NCBI RefSeq assembly: GCF_008729015.1
Contig: NZ_RKSM01000001.1
Location: forward strand, 992,001-1,056,000
Direction of reading: 5' to 3'
DNA length: 64,000 bases
Source of the DNA: Haloarcula sp. CBA1129
GTDB taxonomy: Archaea > Halobacteriota > Halobacteria > Halobacteriales > Haloarculaceae
Positions within the stretch are counted from its first letter, which is position 1; every line of letters begins with the position of its first letter. A model generated the notes under the pieces. It had not been told where the DNA came from and made no database searches. It was given only the letters and a program-made list of their open reading frames with translations. The position numbers were made by a program, and so were the translations under genes. Below, in pieces: positions 18,983 through 26,862 of the stretch.

Positions 18983-21334
18983 ATGTCAGACCAACAGCGA
19001 TACGACGACACGACCGAATGCGGACTGCACAGCTTCGAGCGAAACCGGTTCTTCCACGGGAAGCTGATGACCGCCCGGGATATGGAGGCCGAGCAGCGAT
19101 ACCACAGAAACCGCCTCCGGACGCTTGCAGAACACGTCACAGGGGCGGGAATCGTCTGTGGACTGGAAACGACTGTCGAGGCGGACGACGGTTCACTGGA
19201 GGTCACGATCGACGCCGGACTGGCGATCGATTCCTGTGGCCACCCGATCGTGGTGGAATCTCAGACGACAGAGGAGATCGATATCGACGAGCTGGAGTCG
19301 GACCCGACCTCGCTGTACATCGATTACAGCGACTGCGTCAAGGAGACAGTGCCGGTGCCGGGGTCGGAGGATGCCTGTGGCGAGGAGTGCACGTACAACA
19401 GGGTCCTCGAAATCTTCGAACTGGCCCACGAGCCCGGGCCACCGCCGTCGGACCTCAAAGCGGTCGACACCATCGAGTTCCCGGAGAAAGGCGACTTCGA
19501 CAGCACTGGTGACGCGCGCGATCCAGACAGCATCGCGGCCGAGGACGACGCACTCAGACAGATCGCCACCTCCTTCGGCCAGACGGCGGGGGGACGGCTC
19601 CGCGGGTGTGACGCCGACGGTGACCATCGGGTGTTTCTGGGTCGGTTCGGCACGGCCTCCGGCGACGACGAAAGCTGGTCACGGGTCACCGACGAGAACC
19701 TCGAAACCCCACCGCGCGTGTACACGAACGAGATGCTGTATGCAGCTATCGCCAGACACGCCGCGCGGTTCGACGACCCCCACGACGTGACCGCGGGCCA
19801 GGCCGGCGCACTCGAGAGCGTCGAGGGCGTCTCGAACCCGGGCGGAGACGTCGCTCTGAACTCCTCGGACGGCTCTGTCAGCGTCGAGGCCGACGACAGT
19901 GCAAACAGCGTCGACCTCACAGTCGCTGACCGGCTCCAGGAGCAGCTGTCTGACCTGGGCGACCGGGTCGAGGAGCTCGAACAGGGGCTGTCCGCGATGC
20001 AACGAGAGCTCCTGAAGTCGACGCTCCATCACAAACGGCTGTCGTTTCAGCTACTGTCGGAGCGATTCGGGGTTCAGTCCGCCGAAAAGGTCCTCGACCA
20101 TACCTCGACGGCCATCGAGGACGACGTTCACGAGGATATCGAGGCGTACCTTCAGTTCGCCGAGGAGGTACTCGAGGACGAACAGGCGGTCTTGGATGAA
20201 CTTGCGGCAATCGACGCTGTTCCAGACGCCGCTCTCGCGCAGTACGCCGAGGCCGTCGAGGAGCTCGAGGCGGTTCTCGAAACTGCCGACGACCTTCCCG
20301 AGCGCGAACTGGCCAATCGCGTGGCCCACGCCCAGGGGCTCGTGGCCGAAACCGCGGAGTGGATCGACGTGGCGACCGAGACCGAAGAGCCACCCGAGGA
20401 CCCGCAGTTCACCGCCGGGGTCTACTCCATCGAAGAGGGTGGGACAGCCGAGATTACCCTCTCGACAGGCGACGCCCCAGAACTGGAGATCCAGATCGGC
20501 GAACAGACCGAAGACAATTACGAACTCCTCGGGAGAATCGACCTCACTGGGCAGCCCTACAGTGAGCTGACACTCGAATTCGACACGGCAGTCGCCGGCG
20601 ACTCCGACGAGGACGCGCTGACGGTCCAGGAGGACGTCGATCTGGAGATAATCGAGGAGGCCACCCTGGACGGGACGCTGGACGTGTCGACCTACGACCT
20701 GTTCCTCTCCGTGGTCGCGGACGGCGGCCCGAGGCAAGTCGATCTGGCGACCTTGCGTGTCACAGCGTCGGACGACTCCCAACCGAATCTCGAATCGCTG
20801 GAGGACTCTCTCGAGAACAAAGCCGCTGCATTCAACCGCGTGGCGGGTACGATCAATTTGGAGGGCGCATCGGAGATTGAAACAATGAGCGAAGAGGCCG
20901 TAGAAAACGAGATTTTCGCCAGTGCGGAGAAGTATGGTAATTTCATCGCGGAGGTGGCCGAACTGGAACGCCAGATGGTCACCGAACTCGTGGACTCGGA
21001 GAGGGCCACCGATGAGTCACTGGGCACCTATGCGGCTGCGGTCAAGCGTCTGGGGAACGCGGTCGAGAACGAGGCGAACGTGCAGACGCTGAAATCCGAA
21101 CAGAACGGGGTATCGGAGGCAGCTGGCGGCCTCCAACGGCGAGAGGAAGGGACCGAGATCCAGCCGCCAATCGACGTCGGCTCCTACACCATTGATGAAC
21201 TGGAGCCAATTGTCTCCAGTGATATCAATGAACTCCGGGACGCACAGCTGACCCTCGCCGTCGAGATGGCTAACGATGGGCGCAGGAGGGCCGAGTTACT
21301 GTTGCTCGAGCGGATCGAGGACCTGCGAACATAG
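18983..21334 (+). CDS. Conserved CIS-associated protein, possible fibre or baseplate-periphery component
   Basis: 783 aa. The N-terminal 260 residues carry a motif I associate with CIS loci: ECGLHSFERNRFFHGKLMTARDMEAEQRYH and GAGIVCGLETTVE, then a Cys-containing loop (YSDCVK, DACGEEC). Residues about 317-345 are a heptad-like coiled coil (LQEQLSDLGDRVEELEQGLS). The rest is helical and acidic, interrupted by a beta-rich segment near 475-600. It is the last gene of the CIS run, nine bases after the tail-protein stop. A receptor-binding or fibre-attachment role would suit its position, but no fibre domain is identifiable. Confidence 0.65.
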   Translation: MSDQQRYDDTTECGLHSFERNRFFHGKLMTARDMEAEQRYHRNRLRTLAEHVTGAGIVCGLETTVEADDGSLEVTIDAGLAIDSCGHPIVVESQTTEEIDIDELESDPTSLYIDYSDCVKETVPVPGSEDACGEECTYNRVLEIFELAHEPGPPPSDLKAVDTIEFPEKGDFDSTGDARDPDSIAAEDDALRQIATSFGQTAGGRLRGCDADGDHRVFLGRFGTASGDDESWSRVTDENLETPPRVYTNEMLYAAIARHAARFDDPHDVTAGQAGALESVEGVSNPGGDVALNSSDGSVSVEADDSANSVDLTVADRLQEQLSDLGDRVEELEQGLSAMQRELLKSTLHHKRLSFQLLSERFGVQSAEKVLDHTSTAIEDDVHEDIEAYLQFAEEVLEDEQAVLDELAAIDAVPDAALAQYAEAVEELEAVLETADDLPERELANRVAHAQGLVAETAEWIDVATETEEPPEDPQFTAGVYSIEEGGTAEITLSTGDAPELEIQIGEQTEDNYELLGRIDLTGQPYSELTLEFDTAVAGDSDEDALTVQEDVDLEIIEEATLDGTLDVSTYDLFLSVVADGGPRQVDLATLRVTASDDSQPNLESLEDSLENKAAAFNRVAGTINLEGASEIETMSEEAVENEIFASAEKYGNFIAEVAELERQMVTELVDSERATDESLGTYAAAVKRLGNAVENEANVQTLKSEQNGVSEAAGGLQRREEGTEIQPPIDVGSYTIDELEPIVSSDINELRDAQLTLAVEMANDGRRRAELLLLERIEDLRT

Positions 21335-21619
21335 CGGTCCGTGTCGGTCGATAACGGCTCGGGGGTCGGTGAAGGCCGCTGCCGTGTCTGGCGGCTACGG
21401 TACGGGTCATTCCCCGTCTCCGCCGTCCGGTGTGACAGTGTTCGAAGCCGAACTGGACTCCTCGCGATCGCGGTTCCAGCGGGGCCAGTCTGTGTTGACT
21501 TGCTTCAAGACAGTGTGATTGATGCTGGAGCGGCGTAGGATTCAACTCCTGAATCGAGAGATGATTTGCTGTTCGTTGTCGGAATCTCGTCTCAAGAACT
21601 TGACCAGCCAAGTGCTACA
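21335..21619. other. Non-coding boundary at the end of the CIS operon
   Basis: No gene supported. Composition falls from GC-rich to AT-richer at about 21480, marking the edge of the accessory region. Short open frames here lack haloarchaeal amino acid composition. Confidence 0.4.
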
Positions 21620-21778
21620 ATGCAAGGTAAGTACCAGATGACCGGTGAGGTTGTCTCGAGTGATCGTATTGATGAGTCCTTACCTGATGGTAGGGTACTG
21701 GTGGTTTATAAGATGGAACGATCTGGTGACGTTGAAACCGCAGCATCTGGAGGCGCTAAAGAAACGGTCCAGCCATAG
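21620..21778 (+). CDS. Small hypothetical protein
   Basis: 52 aa starting MQGKYQMTGEVVSSDRIDE and ending SGGAKETVQP. The segment LPDGRVLVVYKMERSGDVE has a plausible small beta-rich fold and acidic balance. The frame is open a further 54 bp upstream, so the start is uncertain. No family recognised. AT-richer than the CIS genes. Confidence 0.35.
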   Translation: MQGKYQMTGEVVSSDRIDESLPDGRVLVVYKMERSGDVETAASGGAKETVQP

Positions 21779-21811
21779 GTAGACGAACTCCGAACAAGTA
21801 TTCGGTCTCAG

Positions 21812-22039
21812 ATGGAGACACAGAACGAAACCAAGCAAAACGTTTCAGCCAGTCAAGATGGCCCAGAATCGGATTCGGACTCACCGGAATCTCAAGGCGA
21901 CGAATCAGCTCCGGAAAACGGAGAACCCGTGACCGGAAATGATAATGCTGATTCCTCAGAGAACAGTGGAATTCTCGGGGATACAATATCTAAGACCACA
22001 ATATTACCCCTCTCGATAAGGCGGCTCTTCGAGAGATAG
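21812..22039 (+). CDS. Small acidic, disordered hypothetical protein
   Basis: 75 aa: an Asp/Glu/Ser-rich disordered stretch (residues 1-52) followed by a basic, hydrophobic end (TTILPLSIRRLFER). Composition suits a haloarchaeal protein, but there is no domain. It lies just before the TRAM gene on the same strand, but the TATA box in between argues against a shared operon. Confidence 0.35.
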   Translation: METQNETKQNVSASQDGPESDSDSPESQGDESAPENGEPVTGNDNADSSENSGILGDTISKTTILPLSIRRLFER

Positions 22040-22053
22040 TGCTAATACTAGTG

Positions 22054-22060
22054 TTTAAAT
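22054..22060 (+). promoter_or_regulatory. TATA box of the TRAM gene
   Basis: TTTAAAT in an AT-rich context, about 39 nt before ATG 22096. Transcription would begin near 22084, giving a leader of about 12 nt. Confidence 0.45.
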
Positions 22061-22095
22061 TACTTGTCTCGTGGGTACTGAACACTAAACACTCC

Positions 22096-22530
22096 ATGGC
22101 CGAAATTCCCAATTCCCTTCGCTCTCTGTTCACTGCTCCACTTAAACAGCAAGATGGGACATACATAGTGGAAGTCCCCTCGAGTGAAGTAGATGGTGAA
22201 GCGTTATCATCTGACGAAACGTATCGCGTAGCGATTCTTGAATCTCCAGTCTCGACGGAGTCGTCAGTACACCGGGAGTCACAGAGTACCCCTACTCATG
22301 AGACTGCGAGCCACTCGCCCTCTGGACCCCCCATTGAGGAAGGCGAAGTACGTGATGTGACCATCGAGACAGTCGGCGATCAGGGTGATGGTATCGCAAA
22401 AGTCGAACGTGGTTACGTCGTGATCGTTCCCGAAGCTCAACCCGGCGACGAACCAACCATCGAAATCGAACAAGTTCAAGAGAATGTTGCGTTTGCGAGC
22501 ATCGTCGATAGCGATCCGCGGACGATCTAA
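22096..22530 (+). CDS. TRAM-domain protein
   Basis: 144 aa from ATG 22096; an upstream in-frame start at 22039 would lie before the TATA box and is rejected. The N-terminal 60 residues (IPNSLRSLFTAPLKQQDGTYIVEVPSSEV) resemble the lead segment of haloarchaeal TRAM proteins, followed by a Ser/Thr/His linker. The TRAM beta-barrel is at about 80-140 (EEGEVRDVTIETVGDQGDG, IAKVERGYVVIVPEAQPGD, then ENVAFASIV). TRAM binds RNA and in archaea has been linked to RNA-chaperone activity. The paralog is on accessory DNA, so it is not necessarily the housekeeping copy. Confidence 0.8.
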   Translation: MAEIPNSLRSLFTAPLKQQDGTYIVEVPSSEVDGEALSSDETYRVAILESPVSTESSVHRESQSTPTHETASHSPSGPPIEEGEVRDVTIETVGDQGDGIAKVERGYVVIVPEAQPGDEPTIEIEQVQENVAFASIVDSDPRTI

Positions 22531-22641
22531 CTGTTTTCGCAGAACCAACCTGCTTTTCGGTAAATCATCGGTGTGAGAAGGCTCCGTGCGAGTTAGTCTG
22601 TTGGGGTGGTTCTGAAAGGTACGCCTTCTCCACCGTTCGTG

Positions 22642-22946
22642 ATGGCACAACCTTCCAAGACCGAAATTCCACCTATGACAAAGGAACCAATTGAGGTACT
22701 TGACGACCGGGCCACCAGGTCGCCGATGAGTTCGAGGCGTACAGACCGCCAGACGAGTTCAAGGATGTCTCGCTCGTGATTGAGAACAGTGATGCGGAGC
22801 ATCCGACGTTGATCGTTCACGTTGACAGGGAAGATGCGGACTCCCTTGCTGATCGTATCGATGAGTTCCTTCGTGAACACGGTGCGCGAACCGAGCGGGA
22901 GTGTCACTCAGAGACGGACGTCCGCGTGTTAGCGACGGTCGACTAA
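22642..22946 (+). pseudogene. Frameshifted small hypothetical gene
   Basis: ATG 22642 opens a frame reading MAQPSKTEIPPMTKEPIEVLDDR, then shifts. From about 22710 the acidic haloarchaeal-type sequence continues in another frame: GHQVADEFEAYRPPDEF, VSLVIENSDAEHPTLIVHVD, DADSLADRIDEFLREHG, ending at TAA 22944-22946. The second half has no ATG or GTG of its own, so one base change near 22705-22715 has split one gene. No family recognised. A sequencing error is an alternative. Confidence 0.5.
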
Positions 22947-23032
22947 CACCGCCACCTCCAATTTTTGACCGGCTGCAAGCACCACTGAAGAGGGCTGTCT
23001 ATTTGCCTCCAAGCAACGACATCTCGACCGCT

Positions 23033-23728
23033 TCAGCTCAGGTTATCAGTCTGCGTAGACAGATACTCTTGGAGAGCCGTGACCGTTTCTTCTGAAACAG
23101 CTGAGGCCCCGAAGTCGCTCCGAAATCCGTGCTTGAGTTCGTCGCTCTCCAAGATTTCCAGTCCACGCTCGAGTTGCTCCCGGAGCGCATCGTCGTCCCC
23201 TCGACGCAGGTGTGGCGTGACAGCGTCAAGGTCGATTTCTTCTGCCACTGCCAAGACGTCCCGAAGGTCTGTTTCACGACCGCTATGGAGCTTTGCCGCG
23301 ACAAGGACCGCCCCATCGATTACTCTAGCCGACGTCGTCACCGTCCCCCCGCTCACCTCCTGCTGGTGGCTGTGGTCGTACAGGTAGTCGAAGGACCACT
23401 GTGCCTCAGTCTGCCTACATCCGAGGCCATTCACCAGGAGATCGAAGCCGATCGGCTGTTGCGGCGTGAGCCGCTTTTCGTACTCGATCACTTCGGTGTC
23501 GTAGAACCATTCCTTGGCGTGACTGTCCGTTTCCTCGAAGCCCTGTCGTTCGAGGAATTCGGCGAATTCAGCCTTGGAGTCCGGTGCAACGACGATATCG
23601 AGGTCTGTGGAGAAGCGTGCGTTGAACGCGGAGACAGCGTAGCCGCCGACAAGGACGTACTCGTGCCCCGTTTGCGTGAGCTCCTCGAGCAGTTCGATGA
23701 GTGCGTCACTCCGGTTGTTGAAGCTCAT
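23033..23728 (-). CDS. AbiEii/MenA-like nucleotidyltransferase toxin
   Basis: 231 aa. The nucleotidyltransferase signature is intact: VLVGGYAVSAFNARFSTDLDIVV with the GG pair at 28-29 and Asp 42/Asp 44 as metal ligands, followed by a helical C-terminal domain with LVAAKLHSGRETDLRDVLAV (the usual conserved K...R-x-K/E-D-L-D/R-D). Relatives in the DUF6036/AbiEii group act as type IV-like or tRNA-modifying toxins. The gene overlaps the upstream antitoxin-like gene by four bases, so the pair is translationally coupled. Confidence 0.78.
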   Translation of the reverse strand: MSFNNRSDALIELLEELTQTGHEYVLVGGYAVSAFNARFSTDLDIVVAPDSKAEFAEFLERQGFEETDSHAKEWFYDTEVIEYEKRLTPQQPIGFDLLVNGLGCRQTEAQWSFDYLYDHSHQQEVSGGTVTTSARVIDGAVLVAAKLHSGRETDLRDVLAVAEEIDLDAVTPHLRRGDDDALREQLERGLEILESDELKHGFRSDFGASAVSEETVTALQEYLSTQTDNLS

Positions 23729-24399
23729 GTCTGTGCCCGTTCGGTCTCACGATACGCGACGCCGAGGTCGAGGTCTTCGTACATCCGGTCGAGCATTGCC
23801 AGCCCCGACTGGAACTGGGCGTAGTTCTCGCGCATATACTCGATCGTCTCAGCTCTCGGGATCACTGGGTACCCTTCGACATGGTTGATATCTAGCGACG
23901 GGCGTGGCTCAAGGACAATCTGTAGCGGTCCGTCAATCTCGTCTTGGGGCTGTCGTTCGAATGCGGTGGGGAGGTCGAACGATTCGAAAAACGTCTCCCA
24001 AGCGTCGACGTCTTGCTCGTGGACGGCTAGGAACAGCGGATAGTCATCGGGGTTGCGACCGACTTGATAGCCGCCCTGGGTCCATACGTAGACGGCGTCG
24101 ATCCGCGTAAACGCGTACGGTCGGTCACCGAACTGTGGGATGACGTATGCCTCCTCAATCGAAGGCGGACTGACGCCGGCGCTGGCAGCCACGAGTTCGC
24201 GTGCGGCGTCTCTCACGCGCTCGTCGACGACGGAGAGGCCATCATCATAACTGATGTAGCCTGCGTCTTCGAGACGGTTCACGGCCTGTCTCACCGTCTC
24301 GTACGGCGTGTGGAGGTGTTGTGCGACACGGCGGATAGAGTCACCACTCTCGATAGCCAGGATGACCTGCGCTGCCGTGTCATCGAGAGTCTCGTACAT
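23725..24399 (-). CDS. Winged-helix antitoxin/autoregulator (AbiEi-like partner)
   Basis: 224 aa, upstream partner of the nucleotidyltransferase toxin. Residues 1-60 form a winged HTH (VILAIESGDSIRRVAQHLH, then ETVRQAVNRLEDAGYISYDDG). The remainder is an antitoxin-like domain containing PQFGDRPYAFTRIDAVYVWT and a C-terminal HVEGYPVIPRAETIEYMREN. Such partners neutralise the nucleotidyltransferase and bind their own promoter; a palindrome lies directly between the TATA box and the start codon. Confidence 0.72.
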   Translation of the reverse strand: MYETLDDTAAQVILAIESGDSIRRVAQHLHTPYETVRQAVNRLEDAGYISYDDGLSVVDERVRDAARELVAASAGVSPPSIEEAYVIPQFGDRPYAFTRIDAVYVWTQGGYQVGRNPDDYPLFLAVHEQDVDAWETFFESFDLPTAFERQPQDEIDGPLQIVLEPRPSLDINHVEGYPVIPRAETIEYMRENYAQFQSGLAMLDRMYEDLDLGVAYRETERAQT

Positions 24400-24403
24400 C
24401 TGA

Positions 24404-24433
24404 TGATTACCAATAATCAGGTAATAGTTAAAA
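24404..24433 (-). promoter_or_regulatory. TA-pair promoter with palindromic operator candidate
   Basis: TGATTA (24404-24409), spacer CCAA, TAATCA (24414-24419) is a perfect 6-bp inverted repeat. An overlapping ATTACC/GGTAAT pair sits at 24406-24411 and 24420-24425. On the - strand a TATA-like TTTTAAC lies at about 24427-24433, about 30 nt before the ATG at 24399, consistent with a leaderless mRNA. A protein bound here would cover the site between TATA box and transcription start. Confidence 0.55.
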
Positions 24434-25013
24434 GTCTTACTTGATTCATGGTTAGAGCGTATCTAGCTTAGAGGGTGCTCTTCGCTGTCGTTGGGGGAGA
24501 TCAAAGTTCGGCTCAATTTATGTTTGTATCTCCAGCAGGGTACTTCTCCAGATAAAGGTGAAAAGGTAGTGCTTTCTACGGACTCGCGAAAAGGTGATCA
24601 GTTTATCGTTGAACAGACCCCGCAGGAAGTCTGCCAGGCCTCACTATCTACGCGTGTATAGTAATGTTGGGAACAGCTCATAGCAGAGTATGTCGAAGGG
24701 ACAGAGGAGGAAGGGTACGGGGATGGAGCGTTTGAGGGGCATGTCAGAGGGCACTCGGTGGGCTCCAGCCCCAAGCGGGGAACGGGCGTGGGCGATGGTA
24801 GGCAGGTGTGTCAGATACTTTTCGGGGACCGCCTCCGACCGGCGGCTACCTATGTCTACTGGCTGATGTGTACTAAAACCTCTCAGCGAGTTTCTGGGTC
24901 AGAAACTCAGCTTCCAACTGGAACCCGTCAAGCATAACGAAGTAGCCAATTTTCGTGTAACCCAGATCCACCGTTCCGGAGCAAACGACTCACCACTGTG
25001 AAGAACGAACTGA
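24434..25013. other. Gene-poor stretch between the toxin-antitoxin pair and the origin repeats
   Basis: No supported gene. It contains a TATA-like element (about 24654-24662) followed by a 58-codon basic open frame at 24690-24866, which has poor haloarchaeal composition. A strong hairpin lies at 24888-24908. A degenerate copy of the origin repeat (CACCACTGTGAA) is at about 24991-25002. An untranslated RNA from here is possible but not shown. Confidence 0.35.
24888..24908. other. Perfect 9-bp inverted repeat (hairpin)
   Basis: Arms GAGTTTCTG (24888-24896) and CAGAAACTC (24900-24908) flank a GGT loop. It stands alone, with no T-run after it, so it is not an obvious terminator. It could be an RNA structure or a protein site beside the origin. 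Confidence 0.45.
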
Positions 25014-25287
25014 TTCACACACCACTCTTTCATGTGAAGGGGTAGAGACACACCATCCATTCAAGTGAACAGGAGACCCGGACACACACTAATTCATGTG
25101 AAGAACGAACTGATTCACACACCACTCTTTCATGTGAAGGGGTAGAGACACACCATCCGTTCAAGTGACCTAAAGACTGAGACACACCACTGATTCATGT
25201 GAAGACCCGGTCTAATTCACACACCACTCTTTCGAGTGAACAATACAGTCTTCAAAATCCAAGATTTCACTTGAAAATGTGGTGTGT
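25014..25287. repeat. Iteron array at the 3' side of orc (origin recognition boxes)
   Basis: At least seven copies of a bipartite element, ACACACCA, about 4 nt, then the palindrome TTCANGTGAA. Palindromes begin at 25029, 25060, 25093, 25129, 25160 (last base changed), 25194 and 25231 (TTCGAGTGAA). An oppositely oriented copy is at 25266-25287. A block of about 73 bp is duplicated with an exact 100-bp period (25029/25129, 25060/25160). The array ends two bases before the stop of orc, as expected for ORB-like sites bound by their neighbouring Orc1/Cdc6. Confidence 0.8.
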
Positions 25288-25289
25288 CT

Positions 25290-26516
25290 CTACCCAACGT
25301 TATTCATTGAGGCAATGTCACGAATTGTATCAATCTCGGTTGTAAGACGAAGAACATCGGACATAGCTTCAATAGCACTGCTGAACGGGACATCTAGTTC
25401 ATAGTTATAATAATTTCCTCTGGATCCGCTCCGGTTTTCGTGTGCAGAAAGGATTCCTAACATCCGAAGGTCAGACAAGTGGTTGTGGAGAGACCGCTGT
25501 CCCAGTGATTCGGTTTCAGAAGATTCACACAGAGTAGTATACTCCTCATAGATTTCACGTGTACGGCAGGGTGTTTCTTCTTTAGCTGCTTTCGAAATGA
25601 CGGCTAAGAGCGCGAGACGACCGTGAGTGGTAAGTTCACGCATCCCTTCCTCTACCCGTTCTTGTTCCAATTGTGAGCGTGCATCATCAACATGGTCTTC
25701 GTTGATCACTTCTGCTTCTTGATTCTCTGCAATTTCACCAGCCAACCGAAGGAGGTCAAGAGCTTGCCGAGCACTTCCACTGTCCCTTGCAGCGAGCGCA
25801 GCACATAATTGAATGACACCCTGATCAACCGAATCCTCCGTAATAGCGACGTCAGCCCGGGATTGGAGTATATTTTTTAGTTCAGGTGCATCATATGGCG
25901 GGAATTGCAGTTCGCGCTCACAGAGAGTATCCTGAACCCGTGGATCTAACTGATCGCGAAATTTGAAGTCGTTGCTGATCCCGATGACTCCAACTTTCGT
26001 TTCTTCAAGATTGCCATTTGCTCTCGCTCTGGGCAATTCATACAACAGTTCATCTCGCTCACCGATAGAGTCAATTTCATCAAGGACAATCAGAACCGTG
26101 CCACCTATGGCCTCAAGTTCTCGATAGAGCTTCTTGAAGACCGTTTGTTGCGGGTATCCCGTTGAACTGATTTCACCACCAGACGGGCGGAGTTCATTGA
26201 CGAGTTCCACTGCAACTTGATAAGAAGAGTTCAGCGTTTTGCAATTAAGCGAGAGGATTGAGAGGTCGACATCGTCATACTCAGCCACGTCATCTTGGAG
26301 TTGATCGAGAAGATAGTATGTTACAGCTGTTTTGCCAACTCCAGTATTCCCGTAGAGAAAGATATTGTTTGGTTCCCATCCATCGATTACCGGTTGGAGA
26401 GCATCCATATATTCTGCAATTTCTTCATCTCTCTCTTTGATGGTCTCGGGTTTGTAGGACTCACCCAGGGCGTCTTTATTACGGAAGATATTCTGCTTCC
26501 GTTCGAACCGAGGCAT
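25290..26516 (-). CDS. orc: Orc1/Cdc6 replication initiator
   Basis: 408 aa from ATG 26516 (a GTG at 26522 adds two residues). AAA+ ATPase with Walker A GNTGVGKT (about 56-63), Walker B VLIVLDEID (about 141-149) and a sensor-2-like region, then a C-terminal winged helix (about 300-408, with TREIYEEYTTLCE and QRSLHNHLSDLRMLG). It would bind and open the adjacent origin and load MCM. The TATA box at 26541-26547 is about 27 nt from the ATG, implying a leaderless mRNA. The sequence is AT-richer than the chromosome-like flanks, as is common for plasmid-type orc genes. Confidence 0.9.
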   Translation of the reverse strand: MPRFERKQNIFRNKDALGESYKPETIKERDEEIAEYMDALQPVIDGWEPNNIFLYGNTGVGKTAVTYYLLDQLQDDVAEYDDVDLSILSLNCKTLNSSYQVAVELVNELRPSGGEISSTGYPQQTVFKKLYRELEAIGGTVLIVLDEIDSIGERDELLYELPRARANGNLEETKVGVIGISNDFKFRDQLDPRVQDTLCERELQFPPYDAPELKNILQSRADVAITEDSVDQGVIQLCAALAARDSGSARQALDLLRLAGEIAENQEAEVINEDHVDDARSQLEQERVEEGMRELTTHGRLALLAVISKAAKEETPCRTREIYEEYTTLCESSETESLGQRSLHNHLSDLRMLGILSAHENRSGSRGNYYNYELDVPFSSAIEAMSDVLRLTTEIDTIRDIASMNNVG

Positions 26517-26538
26517 GGACACCCATTCACAAGAAGGG

Positions 26539-26549
26539 CATATAAAACC
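26539..26549 (-). promoter_or_regulatory. Promoter of orc
   Basis: On the - strand GGTTTTATATG forms a good archaeal TATA box, placing transcription start at about 26517, right at ATG 26516. Iteron palindromes lie directly upstream at 26564 and 26595, so Orc binding could control its own transcription. Confidence 0.6.
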
Positions 26550-26563
26550 ACCTCTGCATCTGT

Positions 26564-26604
26564 TTCAAGTGAACCTACTCACACACACCACTAGTTCAAG
26601 TGAA
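26564..26604. repeat. Iterons upstream of orc
   Basis: TTCAAGTGAA occurs at 26564-26573 and 26595-26604. The second copy has the full element, with ACACACCA at 26583-26590 and a 4-nt spacer. Confidence 0.75.
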
Positions 26605-26805
26605 ACACTAGAATAGGATATCTAGAAGAACAACAGTCCACTATTTCATCTAAAGCGTTGATATGTAGGTGGATGACCGATTTAGAATATTGTAGTTAAA
26701 TAGCTCAACACTCGAATTTAATCGGGTGTTGGCGAAGAACTGGTCGGGTGGAGGCTTCGCTCCTTGCTGGGCCTCTTTGCCGCTTCACATGAAAGAGTGG
26801 TGTGT
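26605..26805. other. AT-rich candidate unwinding region closed by an inverted iteron
   Basis: Bases about 26605-26735 are markedly AT-rich (runs such as TTTAGAATATTGTAG and TTAAATAG). The stretch ends with an oppositely oriented iteron, TTCACATGAA (26784-26793), a 4-nt spacer, and TGGTGTGT (26798-26805). An AT-rich tract between opposed iterons is the arrangement of a duplex-unwinding element at haloarchaeal origins. Confidence 0.55.
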
Positions 26806-26862
26806 CTCTGTCTTATGTTGTATTAATTTTGTCTGCTACGTGTAGGAGCGGAACATCCCATA

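Noticed and set aside
23129-23824. Forward frame opposite the nucleotidyltransferase
   Set aside because: The reverse strand has an intact nucleotidyltransferase motif and a coupled partner; the forward frame has none.
24690-24866. 58-codon basic open frame as a gene
   Set aside because: Rich in Arg and Gly and poor in Asp/Glu, unlike haloarchaeal proteins; no recognisable fold. Kept only as a possible RNA region.
25014-25287. CRISPR array
   Set aside because: The repeats are short and palindromic with uneven spacing and the spacers are partly duplicated. They flank orc, so they are origin iterons.
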